Notes: generated by a model from the letters alone, not told the origin. Counted from the first letter of the stretch, positions 44,716 to 54,758 are shown. The stretch: 64,000 nucleotides of DNA from Alistipes senegalensis (GCA_023664045.1 JAMPGH010000001.1:1667804-1731803); one strand, 5' to 3'. Translations and numbers: made by a program.

Positions 44716-45447
44716 TCAGGGGTTCTTGCGTACCGGAAGCCGTTCCCACAGCCACTCCGGAATCAGCCGCCACAGAAAGACCAGCAGGGCGTAGCGGCGG
44801 TCGATGACCGCGCGGCGTTCGCCTCGCACGAGTGCCCGGAAGATGCGCCGGGCTACGGGTGCGGGTTGCATGAGTAGCGGATAGTCGTCGCCCGAGAGCA
44901 GGGGTGTGGCTACGAATCCGGGGCGGATGTCCGTGAAGCGGATGCCGAGCCGTTCCATGCGGGAGAGTTGCGCCAGCGCGTCGACGTAGGTGTTTTGCAG
45001 CCGTTTGGTCGCCGAGTAGGCCGGTGCCGACCCGAGCCCGCGCGTGCCCGCTACGGAACTGATTACGGCGATGCGGCCACCGCCGTGCGCACGAAACCAG
45101 CCGAATGCCGCCGTCAGCATGCGTACGAATCCCTCGCCGTTGGTGCGGAGCGTCTCTATCTCGATGTCGGGCCGCAGCTCGGTGTTGCGTTTGCCGATGC
45201 CCGAGGCATGGAAATAGATCTCCATGCCGCCCATGCGGTCGATCAGTTCCCCGAGCCGTTGCGGGGCGTCTTCGCCGGTTACGTCGAGCACCGCAGTCTC
45301 CACCTGTTCCGGGGCCAGCGCCCGGAGCCGTGCCAGTGCTTCTTCGTTGCGGCCCGCCGCTCCCACGCGCCAGCCCGCCGCAAGGCAGAGCCGGGCCGTT
45401 TCGAATCCCAGCCCCGAGGTGGCTCCTACGATGACGATGCGTTTCAT
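44716..45447 (-). CDS. Short-chain dehydrogenase/reductase
   Basis: 243 residues. NAD(P)-binding motif GATSGLG at residues 8-14, an ASG element where NNAG usually stands (YFHASGIGK), catalytic Ser in VISSVAGT, and Tyr/Lys in APAYSATK. All catalytic residues are present. The substrate is unknown. The hydrophobic C-terminal region (YALLVFLWRLIPEWLWERLP) suggests membrane association. It faces the HxlR regulator, which could control it. Confidence 0.9.
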   Translation of the reverse strand: MKRIVIVGATSGLGFETARLCLAAGWRVGAAGRNEEALARLRALAPEQVETAVLDVTGEDAPQRLGELIDRMGGMEIYFHASGIGKRNTELRPDIEIETLRTNGEGFVRMLTAAFGWFRAHGGGRIAVISSVAGTRGLGSAPAYSATKRLQNTYVDALAQLSRMERLGIRFTDIRPGFVATPLLSGDDYPLLMQPAPVARRIFRALVRGERRAVIDRRYALLVFLWRLIPEWLWERLPVRKNP

Positions 45448-45526
45448 ATGCGGTCGGTTTTATCCGGATTCCGAACGCCGGCCCCGGCCGGCCCCGATCG
45501 GCTCCGGCCTCCGGCTCGATTCCCGG

Positions 45527-45970
45527 TTACTCCTCTTCTTCTTTCTGCGCGGCTTCTCGCTTCTTGCTCCGCGGCAGCGCAAGCATGTCGCGCACGGCTT
45601 CTTCCGGTAGTTCGTCCGAGGCGATGCGTAGCAGGAAGTGGGTCTTATTGTGCTTTTCGCCCGAGGTGTAGGCTTGCACGAACTCCCAGCCGCGGCTCGT
45701 CATGTAGTTGAGCGCCTGAATGCCCGAGTTGAACAGGTATGCGCGGCCTTCGGCGTCGTTCAGGATTTCGTAGCGCCAGTATCCTATTTTTTGCCCGACG
45801 TCGAATATCACGCTGTTGCCTCCGGTAACGGGCAGGTGGGAACAGACGATTTCGCAATAAAGATAGTCGGGTATGCGGGCCGGCAGCCGTTCGGGCGACA
45901 GCAGATCGTCCTGCGCTTGCAGCGGGAGAGTCCCGAGCAGTCCGAGCAGCATCGGAATCAGTTTTTTCAT
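45527..45970 (-). CDS. Secreted hypothetical protein
   Basis: 147 residues from the ATG at 45970. Signal peptide MKKLIPMLLGLLGTLPLQAQ. The mature part has PDYLYCEIVCSHLPVTGGNS, a KIGYWRYEILNDAEGRAYLF segment, and MTSRGWEFVQAYTSGEKHNK followed by HFLLRIA. This is the small Bacteroidetes periplasmic protein that recurs with SRGWE-type motifs. It ends with a highly charged KKREAAQKEEEE tail. Function unknown. It starts 11 bases after the dCMP deaminase stop, so the two are cotranscribed. Confidence 0.75.
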   Translation of the reverse strand: MKKLIPMLLGLLGTLPLQAQDDLLSPERLPARIPDYLYCEIVCSHLPVTGGNSVIFDVGQKIGYWRYEILNDAEGRAYLFNSGIQALNYMTSRGWEFVQAYTSGEKHNKTHFLLRIASDELPEEAVRDMLALPRSKKREAAQKEEEE

Positions 45971-45981
45971 CGTCGCTTCTT

Positions 45982-46416
45982 TTATTTTGCGGGTGCGCAC
46001 TGCACGCATTCGATGCCCACCTTGCGCAGAAGATCGAGCCCCTCTTCCGAGCGGTAGTCTTCGTCGTAGACCACACGCCGGATGCCGGCCTGGATGATGA
46101 GCTTCGAGCACTCCAGACACGGTGCCGCCGTGATGTAGAGCGTCGATCCGTCGCAGTTGTTGGCGCTTTTCGCCACTTTGGTGATGGCATTCGCCTCGGC
46201 GTGCAGCACATAAGGCTTCGTGTGCCCGGTTTCGTCTTCGCAGACGTTCTCGAAACCCGAGGGGGTTCCGTTGTAGCCGTCCGAGATGATCATCTTGTCC
46301 TTGACGATCAGGGCGCCCACCTTGCGTCGCACGCAGTAGGAGTTTTCGGCCCAGATGCGGGCCATGCGCAGGTAGCGCATGTCCAGCTGGCGTTGTTTTT
46401 CTTCGTTGTAACCCAA
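45982..46416 (-). CDS. dCMP deaminase family protein
   Basis: 144 residues. Zinc-binding HAEAN (His72, catalytic Glu74) and PCLEC (Cys100, Cys103) of the cytidine/deoxycytidylate deaminase fold, with the ComEB-like features VGALIVKDKMIISDGYNGTP and CEDETGHTKPYVLH. It would convert dCMP to dUMP for thymidylate synthesis. It lies upstream of the secreted protein on the minus strand. Confidence 0.93.
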   Translation of the reverse strand: MGYNEEKQRQLDMRYLRMARIWAENSYCVRRKVGALIVKDKMIISDGYNGTPSGFENVCEDETGHTKPYVLHAEANAITKVAKSANNCDGSTLYITAAPCLECSKLIIQAGIRRVVYDEDYRSEEGLDLLRKVGIECVQCAPAK

Positions 46417-46429
46417 AACGATGGTTCGT

Positions 46430-46647
46430 AATTAAAAATGAAAAATTAAGAATTAAGAATTTTACGATTAAGTGAGAGCAGAAGCTGTCGGAGGTGGGTT
46501 CTGCCGAGCGAGAGTAAAATCAAACCCTCGAAGAGGGATTAATTATAAATCAATGCGTCGGCATCTCCGGGTCTCCGTTTTTCAGAAAAGAGCGACTGCC
46601 CGGACAACTCTACCATTTTTAATTTTTCATTCTTAATTTTTAATTGG
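46430..46647. repeat. AT-rich inverted-repeat element (MITE-like)
   Basis: Arms AATTAAAAATGAAAAATTAA at 46430-46449 and the inverse family sequence (ending TCATTCTTAATTTTTAATT) at 46615-46645, around a ~160-base centre. The centre includes a hairpin AACCCTCGAAGAGGGATT and a segment (minus strand) shared with 59388-59460, GATTTTACTCTCGCTCGGCA. The right arm stops just before the secA stop codon. No gene is in the interval. Confidence 0.65.
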
Positions 46648-46650
46648 CTG

Positions 46651-49600
46651 TCAGAGCCCTTTCCCGTGGCAGTTCTTGTACTTCTTGCCCGAGCCGCAGG
46701 GGCAGGGATCGTTGCGGCCGACTTTCTTTTCGGCTTGAATGGGCATGGGTTTCTGCCGTTCGCCCTGCCCGGCTTGCGCCGCCGCCTGCATGCGCGAGGC
46801 CTGCAGTTTGTTGACGTCTACTTTGGCGCGTTGCTGACGCTCCCGCTGCACCGTCTCGGCATTTTGGTCGCGAACCGGTATGTAGGCTTTGTTCAGTACG
46901 GAGAGTACGTCGCGGTTCACCTTGACCAGCATTTTGGAGAAGAGCCCGAACGACTCGAACTTGTAGATCAGCAGCGGGTCTTTCTGTTCGTAGGTGGCGT
47001 TCTGCACGCTTTGCCGCAGGTCGTCCATCTCGCGCAGGTGTTCGCGCCATGCGTCGTCGATCGTCGTGAACATCACCACTTTCGAGAATACCTTGTAGAT
47101 CTCCGCACCGTCCGAGTCCTTGCATCTTTGCAGGTTCACCGGAACGTTGTATCCCAGATGACCGTCCGTGATGGGGAAGTAGATGTTCGAATCCAGCTGG
47201 TCTTTCTTGTCTTCGTAAATGCGTTGCATCACGGGGCGTACCGTGTCGGCCACGGCTTTGGCCCGGCGGGCGTAGGCGGCCCGAAGATCCGCCACGATCA
47301 GTTCCGTCAGTTCGTCGTCTTTGGCATGGTCGTAGGCCGCTTGGTCGAACGTCGGCTCCACGGCTACTTCGCGGATCAGTTCGAAGCGGAAATCTTCGAA
47401 GTCGATGCCGCGGTGCGTCTCCACGAAGTCGGCCGCGAAGTCGTACATCGTGTTGTTGAGGTCGATCTCGACCCGCTCGCCGTAGAGGGCGTGGCGGCGG
47501 CGCGTGTAGATCACTTCGCGCTGCGAGTTCATCACGTCGTCGTACTCCAACAGACGCTTGCGGATGCCGAAGTTGTTCTCTTCGACCTTCTTCTGGGCCC
47601 GTTCGATGGCTTTGGTCATCATGCCGGCCTGAATCACTTCGCCTTCCTTGAGTCCCATGCGGTCCATCATGGCGGCGATGCGGCCCGAGCCGAACAGACG
47701 CATCAGGTCGTCTTCCAGCGATACGAAGAACTGCGACGATCCCGGGTCTCCCTGACGGCCGGCGCGGCCGCGCAGCTGGCGGTCCACACGGCGGCTTTCG
47801 TGGCGCTCGGTGCCGATGATCGCCAGACCGCCCGCCTCTTTGACTTCGGGCGTCAGCTTGATGTCGGTACCGCGGCCCGCCATGTTGGTGGCGATGGTTA
47901 CCTGCCCCGAGCGGCCCGCTTCGGCCACGACTTGCGCCTCCAGCTGGTGTTGCTTGGCGTTCAGGACGTTGTGCTTGATTCCGCGGAGCTTGAGCATGCG
48001 GCTCAGGAGCTCCGAGATCTCCACCGACGTCGTACCCACCAGCACCGGACGGCCTTCGCCCACCAGCCGCACGATCTCTTCGATCACGGCGTTGTACTTC
48101 TCGCGCTTGGTCTTGTAGATCAGGTCCTGACGGTCGTCGCGGATCACCGGACGGTTGGTCGGGATCACCACCACGTCCAGCTTGTAGATCGACCAGAACT
48201 CCGAGGCTTCGGTCTCGGCCGTACCCGTCATGCCGCCCAGTTTGTGGTACATGCGGAAGTAGTTCTGCAGGGTGATCGTCGCGAAGGTCTGCGTCGCGGC
48301 TTCCACCTTGACATGTTCTTTGGCTTCGATGGCTTGGTGCAGTCCGTCGGAGTAGCGGCGGCCCTCCAGAATGCGGCCCGTCTGTTCGTCCACGATCTTC
48401 ACCTTGTTGTCCATCACCACGTATTCGATGTCTTTCTCGAACATGGCGTAGGCCTTCAGCAACTGGTGTACGGTGTGCACGCGTTCCGACTTGACGGAGT
48501 AGTCGTTGATTACTTCGTCGCGCTTCTGTGCCCGTTCTTCGGCCGTCAGGTCGCTCTTCTCCAGCTCGGCTACTTCCGTGCCGATGTCGGGCAGGACGAA
48601 GAATCCGTCTTCATCGAAGTATTTCGAGAGTGCTTCGTGTCCCTTGTCGGTCAGCTCCACCGAGTTGAGTTTCTCGTCGATCACAAAATAGAGGTCGTCC
48701 GTGATCTCGGGCATGCGGCGGTTGTTGTCTTGCATGTAGACGTTCTCGGTCTTCTGCATCAGCGCCTTGATGCCTTGCTCCGAAAGGTATTTGATCAGGG
48801 GCTTGTATTTCGGCAGTCCCTTGTGCGTGCGGTAGAGCTTCACGCCGCCCTCTTCGGTCTTGCCTTCGGCGATCAGCCGGCGGGCTTCGGCCAGCAGCGC
48901 CGTTACCAGATTCTTCTGCAGGTTGTAGAGGTTCTCGATGGCCGGGCGGTATTGCTCGAACATCTGGTCTTCGCCTTTGGGCACGGGACCCGAGATGATG
49001 AGCGGCGTGCGGGCGTCGTCGATCAATACCGAGTCCACCTCGTCGACGATGGCGAAGTGGTGCTTGCGCTGCACGAGGTCTTTGGGCGACGAGGCCATGT
49101 TGTCGCGCAGGTAGTCGAAGCCGTATTCGTTGTTGGTGCCGAAGGTGATGTCGGCCATGTAGGCTTTGCGGCGGGCGTCGGAGTTGGGCTGCGTGTCGTC
49201 GATGCAGGCTACCGACAGTCCGTGGAATTCGTACATCGGGCCCATCCATTCGCTGTCTCGCTTGGCCAGGTAGTTGTTCACCGTAACGAGGTGCACGCCT
49301 TTTTTGGCCAGTGCGTTGAGGAATACGGGCAGCGTCGCCACCAGCGTCTTGCCTTCGCCCGTGGCCATCTCGGCGATCTTGCCTTTGTGGAGCACCACGC
49401 CGCCGAACAGCTGTACGTCGTAGTGTACCATGTCCCACTTGACGTCGTTTCCGCCGGCCAGCCAGTGGGTGGCGTAGAGGGCCTTGTCGCCTTCGATGCG
49501 GACGAAATCTTTGGTCGCAGCCAGTTCGCGGTCGAAGTCGTTGGCCGTTACTTCGACGGTTTGGTTCTCGGCGAAGCGGCGCGCCGTGTCTTTCATGATG

Positions 49601-49944
49601 GCGAACGCTTCGGGCAGAATCTCGTCCAGCTTCTCTTCGATGCGGTCGTCGATGCGCTTGGTGCGGTCGTCGATCTCTTTCGAAATCTTCTCTTTTTCGT
49701 CGAGCGTCGTCTCGGTTTTTTCGAGCTGCGCGCGCAACTCGACGATGCGGGCTTCGTCTTCGGCTATGTAGTCGGCGATCGCCCGTTTGAGCGCTTCGCT
49801 GCGGGCTCGCAGTTCGTCGTTCGTGAGGGCCGCGATCGTCGGGTAGACGGCCTTGATTTTTTCAAGATAGGGTTCGATCTCCTTGCGGTCTTTGTCGGCT
49901 TTCGAGCCGAAGATCATTTTGATCAGACTGGCAACTATATCCAT
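46651..49944 (-). CDS. secA: Preprotein translocase ATPase SecA
   Basis: 1097 residues, the long Bacteroidetes form (E. coli SecA is 901). Walker A in [27 protein letters not shown], preprotein cross-linking domain, the second nucleotide fold ([35 protein letters not shown]) and the C-terminal zinc-binding SEC-C motif [19 protein letters not shown]. It drives post-translational export through SecYEG. An N-terminal insertion of ~40 residues (coiled-coil-like, [20 protein letters not shown]) accounts for part of the extra length. Well-formed promoter upstream. Confidence 0.98.
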   Translation of the reverse strand: MDIVASLIKMIFGSKADKDRKEIEPYLEKIKAVYPTIAALTNDELRARSEALKRAIADYIAEDEARIVELRAQLEKTETTLDEKEKISKEIDDRTKRIDDRIEEKLDEILPEAFAIMKDTARRFAENQTVEVTANDFDRELAATKDFVRIEGDKALYATHWLAGGNDVKWDMVHYDVQLFGGVVLHKGKIAEMATGEGKTLVATLPVFLNALAKKGVHLVTVNNYLAKRDSEWMGPMYEFHGLSVACIDDTQPNSDARRKAYMADITFGTNNEYGFDYLRDNMASSPKDLVQRKHHFAIVDEVDSVLIDDARTPLIISGPVPKGEDQMFEQYRPAIENLYNLQKNLVTALLAEARRLIAEGKTEEGGVKLYRTHKGLPKYKPLIKYLSEQGIKALMQKTENVYMQDNNRRMPEITDDLYFVIDEKLNSVELTDKGHEALSKYFDEDGFFVLPDIGTEVAELEKSDLTAEERAQKRDEVINDYSVKSERVHTVHQLLKAYAMFEKDIEYVVMDNKVKIVDEQTGRILEGRRYSDGLHQAIEAKEHVKVEAATQTFATITLQNYFRMYHKLGGMTGTAETEASEFWSIYKLDVVVIPTNRPVIRDDRQDLIYKTKREKYNAVIEEIVRLVGEGRPVLVGTTSVEISELLSRMLKLRGIKHNVLNAKQHQLEAQVVAEAGRSGQVTIATNMAGRGTDIKLTPEVKEAGGLAIIGTERHESRRVDRQLRGRAGRQGDPGSSQFFVSLEDDLMRLFGSGRIAAMMDRMGLKEGEVIQAGMMTKAIERAQKKVEENNFGIRKRLLEYDDVMNSQREVIYTRRRHALYGERVEIDLNNTMYDFAADFVETHRGIDFEDFRFELIREVAVEPTFDQAAYDHAKDDELTELIVADLRAAYARRAKAVADTVRPVMQRIYEDKKDQLDSNIYFPITDGHLGYNVPVNLQRCKDSDGAEIYKVFSKVVMFTTIDDAWREHLREMDDLRQSVQNATYEQKDPLLIYKFESFGLFSKMLVKVNRDVLSVLNKAYIPVRDQNAETVQRERQQRAKVDVNKLQASRMQAAAQAGQGERQKPMPIQAEKKVGRNDPCPCGSGKKYKNCHGKGL

Positions 49945-49986
49945 GGGTCTTTGTTGTTTGCGAAGTTTCCGCAGCGCGGAATCCTA

Positions 49987-50018
49987 CAAAAGTAGTGTTT
50001 TTCTTTCTAAAACGCAAA
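49987..50018 (-). promoter_or_regulatory. secA promoter
   Basis: On the minus strand TTTG (50018-50015), 20 bases, TACTTTTG (49994-49987), 43 bases before the secA ATG. Standard Bacteroidetes spacing. Confidence 0.75.
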
Positions 50019-50058
50019 AAACGAACCCCGGCAATTTCGTGCCGGCATTCTCCTCAGG

Positions 50059-50577
50059 AAAAAACGGCTTGCAGATGCTGGACGCAGCGCACGGTGCGGG
50101 CGTAGGCGCGGCCGCCTGTGCCCTCGGACTCCACGCTCCCGGCGCTGAAAGCCAGGAAGGTGCCATTCGCGCTGCTCGCCGCAGCCGGAGCGGAGGACCA
50201 AAAACGGGCCTCCGTGCCGACAGCCGTCAGAGCTCCCGTCGCGAAACCGCGGTAGCCCGAAGCAGGCGCATAAGAGCGATCGCTGGAATGAATGCCGCAA
50301 AGAGCGCGGCAATTAAGAATGAAAAATTAAAAATGAAGAATGAAGAATTATTCGAGAGGGCACGAAATATCGGGCATCTATAATTATTCATTATTAATCC
50401 TCCTTCTGAGGCTTGACTTAATTGTCTCAGGCTTTCCGGCAGACTGGAATATACACCGACCTTAGGCTCGGTTTTTCGAAAGTCCCTTTCTTAAAACCGG
50501 CCTCTTAGGCCGGGGATCGCTGAATCTGCAGACCGCGCTGGCGGGAGCTGGGCAAAAGCTCCCCGCCACTCCGGGCC
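50059..50577 (-). other. FISUMP/C-type-lectin cassette element, copy C
   Basis: Minus-strand copy of the element. Hairpin leader at 50577-50531 with an 11-bp stem TGGCGGGGAGC...GCTCCCGCCA, then AGATTCAGCGATC, a CCGGCC-TAAGA-GGCCGG hairpin followed by TTTTA, CCAGTCTGCCGGAAAGC (50447-50431), an AT-rich insertion (about 50300-50430), and the cassette from CATTCCAGCGATCG (50290) to the A6 run at 50059. In one frame it encodes SGYRGFATGALTAVG, FWSSAPAAAS, FLAFSAGSVESEG and YARTVRCVQHLQAVF, then TGA. An in-frame stop upstream and the absence of any ATG mean it cannot be translated on its own. The 664-base interval between secA and the GNAT gene holds only this element and the secA promoter. Confidence 0.75.
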
Positions 50578-50608
50578 GTAGCTGTTGTTTATAAAGATTC
50601 CGGACCGA

Positions 50609-51082
50609 TCACAGATCGAGCCGGTAAAGATAGGATTCCCGGTCCGGGTATACGTAGGCGATCGGCAGTTCGGATTCGTTGATTCGATGGAATCCCGCTC
50701 GTTCATAGAACGCATGGGATTTCGTCGCCACGGCCGGCGTGTCGAGGAGGATGTGCCGCAGGCCCGTTCGGCGGGCATGTTCCAGCAGACGGTCGTAGAG
50801 AGCCAGTCCCACCTTGCAGGAGCGGTATTCGGCGCGGACAAAGAATTTTTTCAGAATGCCCCATTCCGCGTCATGCTTCATCAGCCCCAGCGTCCCGACC
50901 ACGTAGCCGTCGTCTTCGGCAATCCAGAAATCTCCGCCTCCCTGTATGTAGTTTTTTCCGATGTCCAGCAGATCGGGTTGTTCCGCAAGCGAGAGGTCGA
51001 TTTTCGCTTCCCGATTTTGAATGTCGAGTATCAGACCGATCGCCGCATCGCGGTCTTCATCCCTATATCGCCTCACTTCCAT
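50609..51082 (-). CDS. GNAT family N-acetyltransferase
   Basis: 157 residues. GNAT fold: FWIAEDDGYVVGTLGLMKHD, motif A KKFFVRAEYRSCKVGLALYD (the usual R/Q-x-x-G-x-G/A loop reads RSCKVG) and motif B HAFYERAGFHRI. The acceptor is unknown. It starts 75 bases after the ROK kinase stop on the same strand and may be cotranscribed. Confidence 0.88.
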   Translation of the reverse strand: MEVRRYRDEDRDAAIGLILDIQNREAKIDLSLAEQPDLLDIGKNYIQGGGDFWIAEDDGYVVGTLGLMKHDAEWGILKKFFVRAEYRSCKVGLALYDRLLEHARRTGLRHILLDTPAVATKSHAFYERAGFHRINESELPIAYVYPDRESYLYRLDL

Positions 51083-51157
51083 GTCCGGCCGTATCGTCGT
51101 TTCCGAAAGCGAGGGTGGAACCGTCGGAACGATCCCACCCTCGTCGCTTGCCGCAGG

Positions 51158-52168
51158 TTATTTCGCCAGCTCCTGCCAGATCAGGGCCGAGGCTCCGAGT
51201 ATCGCGGCGTTCTTGCTCTGAATGCCGCTGGGCAGCAGCTTGACTTTGTTCTTGAAGGTGAACATCATGTTCTCTTCCATGTACCACTGCGTCGGTTCGA
51301 AGATCAGCTTGCCCGCCTTCGAGAGACCGCCGAACAGGAAGATCGCTTCGGGCGACGTTACCGTTACCACGTCGGCCAGCGCGCGGCCCAGCATCTCGCC
51401 CGTCAGGCGGAACGCTTCTTTGGCAATGGGGTCGTCTTGTTCGGCCGCCACGGAGATCATCGAGGCGTCGAGGTCGCCGAACGCGATGTCGCGCAGCTTG
51501 CTCGGGGCCGTCATCGTGGCCATCAGTTCGAAAGCCGTGCGTTTGATGCCCGTCGCCGATACGTAGGTCTCCAGACAGCCGCGGCGGCCGCAGCCGCACT
51601 GACGTCCGCCCCGTTCCGCGCAGACATGGCCGAACTCGCCCGCGAATCCGTCGTGGCCGTAGATCATCTCGCCGTTGGCCACGAATCCCGAACCCAGTCC
51701 CGTGCCGAGCGTAATCATCACGAAGTCGCGCATGCCTTTGGCGTTGCCGTAGACCATTTCGCCGATCGTCGCGGCATTGGCGTCGTTGGTCATCACCGTG
51801 CGCACACCTTTAAAATAGTTCGATATGTCTTGCGCCAGCGGGAATATGCGTTGACTTTCGTCGCCGCTCTCGCCTTGCGGGAATACCCACAGGTTCACCG
51901 GATGTTCGATCGTGCCGCGGTGGTAGTTGGCGTTGGGAGCTCCGATGCCGATTCCCGAGAGTTCGTATTCGAACGAGAGGCTGTCGGCCAGCGCCCGCAT
52001 CGCGTCGCACAGGTCCCTCACGTAGGCGGGGTAGTCTGCGAAGTGGGGGTATTTTTTCGTCGAGATGACCGATTCGGCGTAGAGATCGCCTTGTTCGTCG
52101 ACCAGACCGAACGCCGTGTTGATGCCGCCGATGTCGATGCCGATAGCGAGTTTTTTCATGGTTTTCAA
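51158..52168 (-). CDS. ROK family sugar kinase (glucokinase-like)
   Basis: 336 residues. ATP site AIGIDIGGINTAFGLVDEQG, substrate site NDANAATIGE, GTGLGSGFV, the ROK ExGH motif FAGEFGHV and zinc-binding CGCGRRGCLETY are all present. There is no N-terminal winged helix, so it is a kinase and not a NagC-type repressor. It probably phosphorylates glucose, which would link it to glucose from the beta-glucan locus at 32-43 kb. That link is inference. A TAACTTTA (-7-like) lies at 52198-52191 on the minus strand. Confidence 0.92.
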   Translation of the reverse strand: MKTMKKLAIGIDIGGINTAFGLVDEQGDLYAESVISTKKYPHFADYPAYVRDLCDAMRALADSLSFEYELSGIGIGAPNANYHRGTIEHPVNLWVFPQGESGDESQRIFPLAQDISNYFKGVRTVMTNDANAATIGEMVYGNAKGMRDFVMITLGTGLGSGFVANGEMIYGHDGFAGEFGHVCAERGGRQCGCGRRGCLETYVSATGIKRTAFELMATMTAPSKLRDIAFGDLDASMISVAAEQDDPIAKEAFRLTGEMLGRALADVVTVTSPEAIFLFGGLSKAGKLIFEPTQWYMEENMMFTFKNKVKLLPSGIQSKNAAILGASALIWQELAK

Positions 52169-52231
52169 GTTGAGCGGTTGTTATTTGTCGTAAAGTTAAG
52201 GTAAAATTCGGCAACTTCAAAAGTTTTTTTC

Positions 52232-52239
52232 TATTTTTG
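52232..52239 (+). promoter_or_regulatory. -7 element of the prenyl synthase gene
   Basis: TATTTTTG, a TAnnTTTG match 19 bases before the ATG at 52259. It lies in a 90-base divergent region shared with the ROK kinase gene. Confidence 0.6.
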
Positions 52240-52258
52240 GCGCGAATCCATAACCTGA

Positions 52259-53236
52259 ATGACCATGAATCCGAACGAACGGTTGCATTCGTTGATCGAA
52301 AACTACCTGGCGCAGGCCGAGTTTCCCGCCGAGCCGGAGTTGCTCTACGCGCCCATCGCCTATTCGCTCGCCGGCGGCGGCAAACGGCTGCGGCCCATGT
52401 TGGTGTTGCTTTCGCATGCCCTTTTCAACGACGACGTGCAGCAGGCCCTGCCTGCCGCGGCGGCCGTCGAGGTGTTCCATAACTTCACCTTGTTGCACGA
52501 CGACATCATGGACAACGCGGCCATCCGTCGCGGCAAACCTTCGGTCCATGCCAAGTGGGGACAGAACGTGGCGATCCTCTCGGGCGACGCCATGCTCATC
52601 TACGCCTACCGCCTGCTGAACGGCCTGCCGGCCGCCCGGCTGCCGCAGGTGCTCGCCACTTTCGATACGATGGCGCTCGAGGTGTGCGAGGGACAGCAGT
52701 ACGACATGGATTTCGAGCGGAAGCAGAAGGTCTCGGTGGTCGAATACATGCACATGATCGAACTGAAGACTTCGGCCTTGCTGGCCGGTTCGGTGCAGAT
52801 CGGGGCTTTGTTGGCCGGGGCTTCGGAGGAGGACTGCCGCAAATTGCGGCGCTTCGCCGTCGAGCTGGGTCTGGCGTTCCAGTTGCAGGACGACTTGCTG
52901 GACAGCTACGGCGACGAGCGGCTGGGCAAGGCCATCGGAGGCGATATTCTGGAGGGTAAGAAGACCTACCTCATGGTTACGGCTATGAGCCGGGCCGACG
53001 AACCTCTGCGCGAGGAGTTGCGTTCCTTGTTGGCCGACGAGCGGATGGAGCCCGCCCGGAAGATCGAGGCCGTGAAGGCTGTCTACGATCGCCTCGACGT
53101 GCCCCACCTGACCGAGCAGCAGATCGAGCTGCGTTTCGAACGGGCCCTCGCTCAGTTGGATACGCTCTCGGTCGATGCGGCCCGCACGGCTCCCTTGCGC
53201 GAGTTCGCCGCCGGACTGATGGGCCGGAAAAAGTAA
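52259..53236 (+). CDS. Polyprenyl (farnesyl/geranylgeranyl) diphosphate synthase
   Basis: 325 residues (a second ATG lies two codons in). First Asp-rich motif DDIMD at 81-85, second DDLLD at 211-215, with GGGKRLRP near 39-46. Phe76, five residues before the first motif, is typical of short-chain (C15-C20) enzymes, since a bulky residue there blocks chain growth. That product call is an inference. It supplies precursors for undecaprenyl phosphate or menaquinone. Confidence 0.92.
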   Translation: MTMNPNERLHSLIENYLAQAEFPAEPELLYAPIAYSLAGGGKRLRPMLVLLSHALFNDDVQQALPAAAAVEVFHNFTLLHDDIMDNAAIRRGKPSVHAKWGQNVAILSGDAMLIYAYRLLNGLPAARLPQVLATFDTMALEVCEGQQYDMDFERKQKVSVVEYMHMIELKTSALLAGSVQIGALLAGASEEDCRKLRRFAVELGLAFQLQDDLLDSYGDERLGKAIGGDILEGKKTYLMVTAMSRADEPLREELRSLLADERMEPARKIEAVKAVYDRLDVPHLTEQQIELRFERALAQLDTLSVDAARTAPLREFAAGLMGRKK

Positions 53237-53332
53237 ATTAAAAATTAAGAATGAAAAATTAAAAATTTCCTGCTCACCGATTGCTACAATATTTGTCGTC
53301 GTATTTTCAATTCTTAATTTTTCATTTTAATT
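53235..53332. repeat. AT-rich inverted repeat
   Basis: Left arm AATTAAGAATGAAAAATTAA (around 53244-53263), right arm with its inverse (TTAATTTTTCATTTTAATT) at 53314-53332, 45-50 bases apart. Same family as 46430-46647. It fills the gap between the prenyl synthase and U32 genes. Confidence 0.65.
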
Positions 53333-53345
53333 GCCTAAGCAAACC

Positions 53346-54590
53346 ATGCGACGCAGCGACATAGAGATCATGGCCCCCGTCGGGTCCTACGAGGCGTTGG
53401 CGGCGGCCATTCAGGCCGGTGCCGACTCGGTTTACTTCGGCATCGGGCGGCTCAACATGCGTTCGGCTTCGGCCGCCAACTTCACGCCCGACGATCTGGC
53501 AAGGATCGTCGCCACGGCCCATGCCGCCGGGCTCCGGGCCTACCTCACGGTCAACACCGTCGTCTACGAGGAGGAGATCGCGGAGGTCCACGAGGTCGTC
53601 GACCGCGCGAAGGCCGAGGGCATCGACGCCATCATCGCCACCGACATGGCCGTCATCCTCTATGCCCGGCGCATCGGCGTCGAGGTCCATATCTCCACGC
53701 AGAGCAACATCTCCAACTCCGAGGCCGTCAAGTTCTTCTCGCAGTGGGCCGATACCGTCGTGCTGGCGCGGGAGCTGACGTTGGAGCAGGTCGCCCGCAT
53801 TCGCCGGCAGATCGTCGAGTGCGACATCCGGGGTCCGCGGGGCGAGTTGGTCGAGATCGAGATGTTCGCCCACGGGGCGCTCTGCATGTCGATTTCGGGC
53901 AAATGCTACCTCTCGCTCTTCGAAACCGGCTGCTCGGCCAACCGCGGGGCCTGCCGGCAGCTGTGCCGGAGAAAATATACCGTCTCCGATACGGAGAGCG
54001 GCGCTGCGCTGGATATCGACGGACAGTATGTCCTTTCGCCCAAAGATCTATGTACCATCGACTTCCTCGACCGGTTCCTCGATGCCGGGGTCCGCGTTCT
54101 GAAGATCGAGGGCCGCGCCCGCGGCGCCGAGTACGTCAAAAGGGTGGTGGAGTGCTACGACGAGGCCTTGCGCGCCATCGAGGCGGGTACCTATACGCCC
54201 GCACTGGCCGCCGCCCTGAAGGAGCGCCTCGGCACGGTCTTCAACCGCGGTTTCTGGGAGGGTTACTACGCCGGGCGTCCCGTCGCCGAGCATAGCCTCC
54301 GTTACGGTTCTTCCGCTACGCGGCGCAAGGTCTACGTGGGTCAGGTTACCAACTTTTTCAAGAGGTTGTCCGTCGCCGAGGTCTCGGTCGAAGCCGCTCC
54401 CTTGCAGCGGGGCGAGGAGATCTTTTTCATGGGCCCGACCACCGGGGTCGCCGAACAGCGGCTCGAAGAGCTGCACGGACCCGACGGATCGCCCGTCGAC
54501 TCCGTCGTTCAGGGACAGCTGTGCGCCATCCTCACGCCGGGGCTCGTCCGTCGCGGCGACCGGCTCTACAAGTTCGAGGAGACGGAGTAG
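53346..54590 (+). CDS. U32 family peptidase-like protein (TrhP-type tRNA hydroxylation)
   Basis: 414 residues from ATG 53346 (an upstream TTG at 53331 is less likely). The N-terminal TIM-barrel half has IMAPVGSYEALAAAIQAGAD, VYFGIGRLNMR and STQSNISNSEAVKFF. The U32 signature follows with cysteines in FETGCSANRGACRQLC. A C-terminal beta domain (YVGQVTNFFKRLSVAEV) closes it. Although named a peptidase family, E. coli members TrhP/RlhA hydroxylate U34 of tRNA or 23S rRNA. The length and C-terminal domain fit TrhP better than RlhA, but I cannot be certain. Confidence 0.88.
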   Translation: MRRSDIEIMAPVGSYEALAAAIQAGADSVYFGIGRLNMRSASAANFTPDDLARIVATAHAAGLRAYLTVNTVVYEEEIAEVHEVVDRAKAEGIDAIIATDMAVILYARRIGVEVHISTQSNISNSEAVKFFSQWADTVVLARELTLEQVARIRRQIVECDIRGPRGELVEIEMFAHGALCMSISGKCYLSLFETGCSANRGACRQLCRRKYTVSDTESGAALDIDGQYVLSPKDLCTIDFLDRFLDAGVRVLKIEGRARGAEYVKRVVECYDEALRAIEAGTYTPALAAALKERLGTVFNRGFWEGYYAGRPVAEHSLRYGSSATRRKVYVGQVTNFFKRLSVAEVSVEAAPLQRGEEIFFMGPTTGVAEQRLEELHGPDGSPVDSVVQGQLCAILTPGLVRRGDRLYKFEETE

Positions 54591-54758
54591 CGCGCGAATT
54601 TCCGGTGCGTGGCCGAAGCGTTCGCGGCGTCGTTCCGGCCGCTCTCGCACGCACGGCAGCCCGGACTGGCTCTCCGCGAGGCGGTCGTTTCGAATCCGTA
54701 GCGGGCGGCGATGCACCGCATCGTTCCGGGCGGAATTCCGTACAGAACGATTCCCGAT

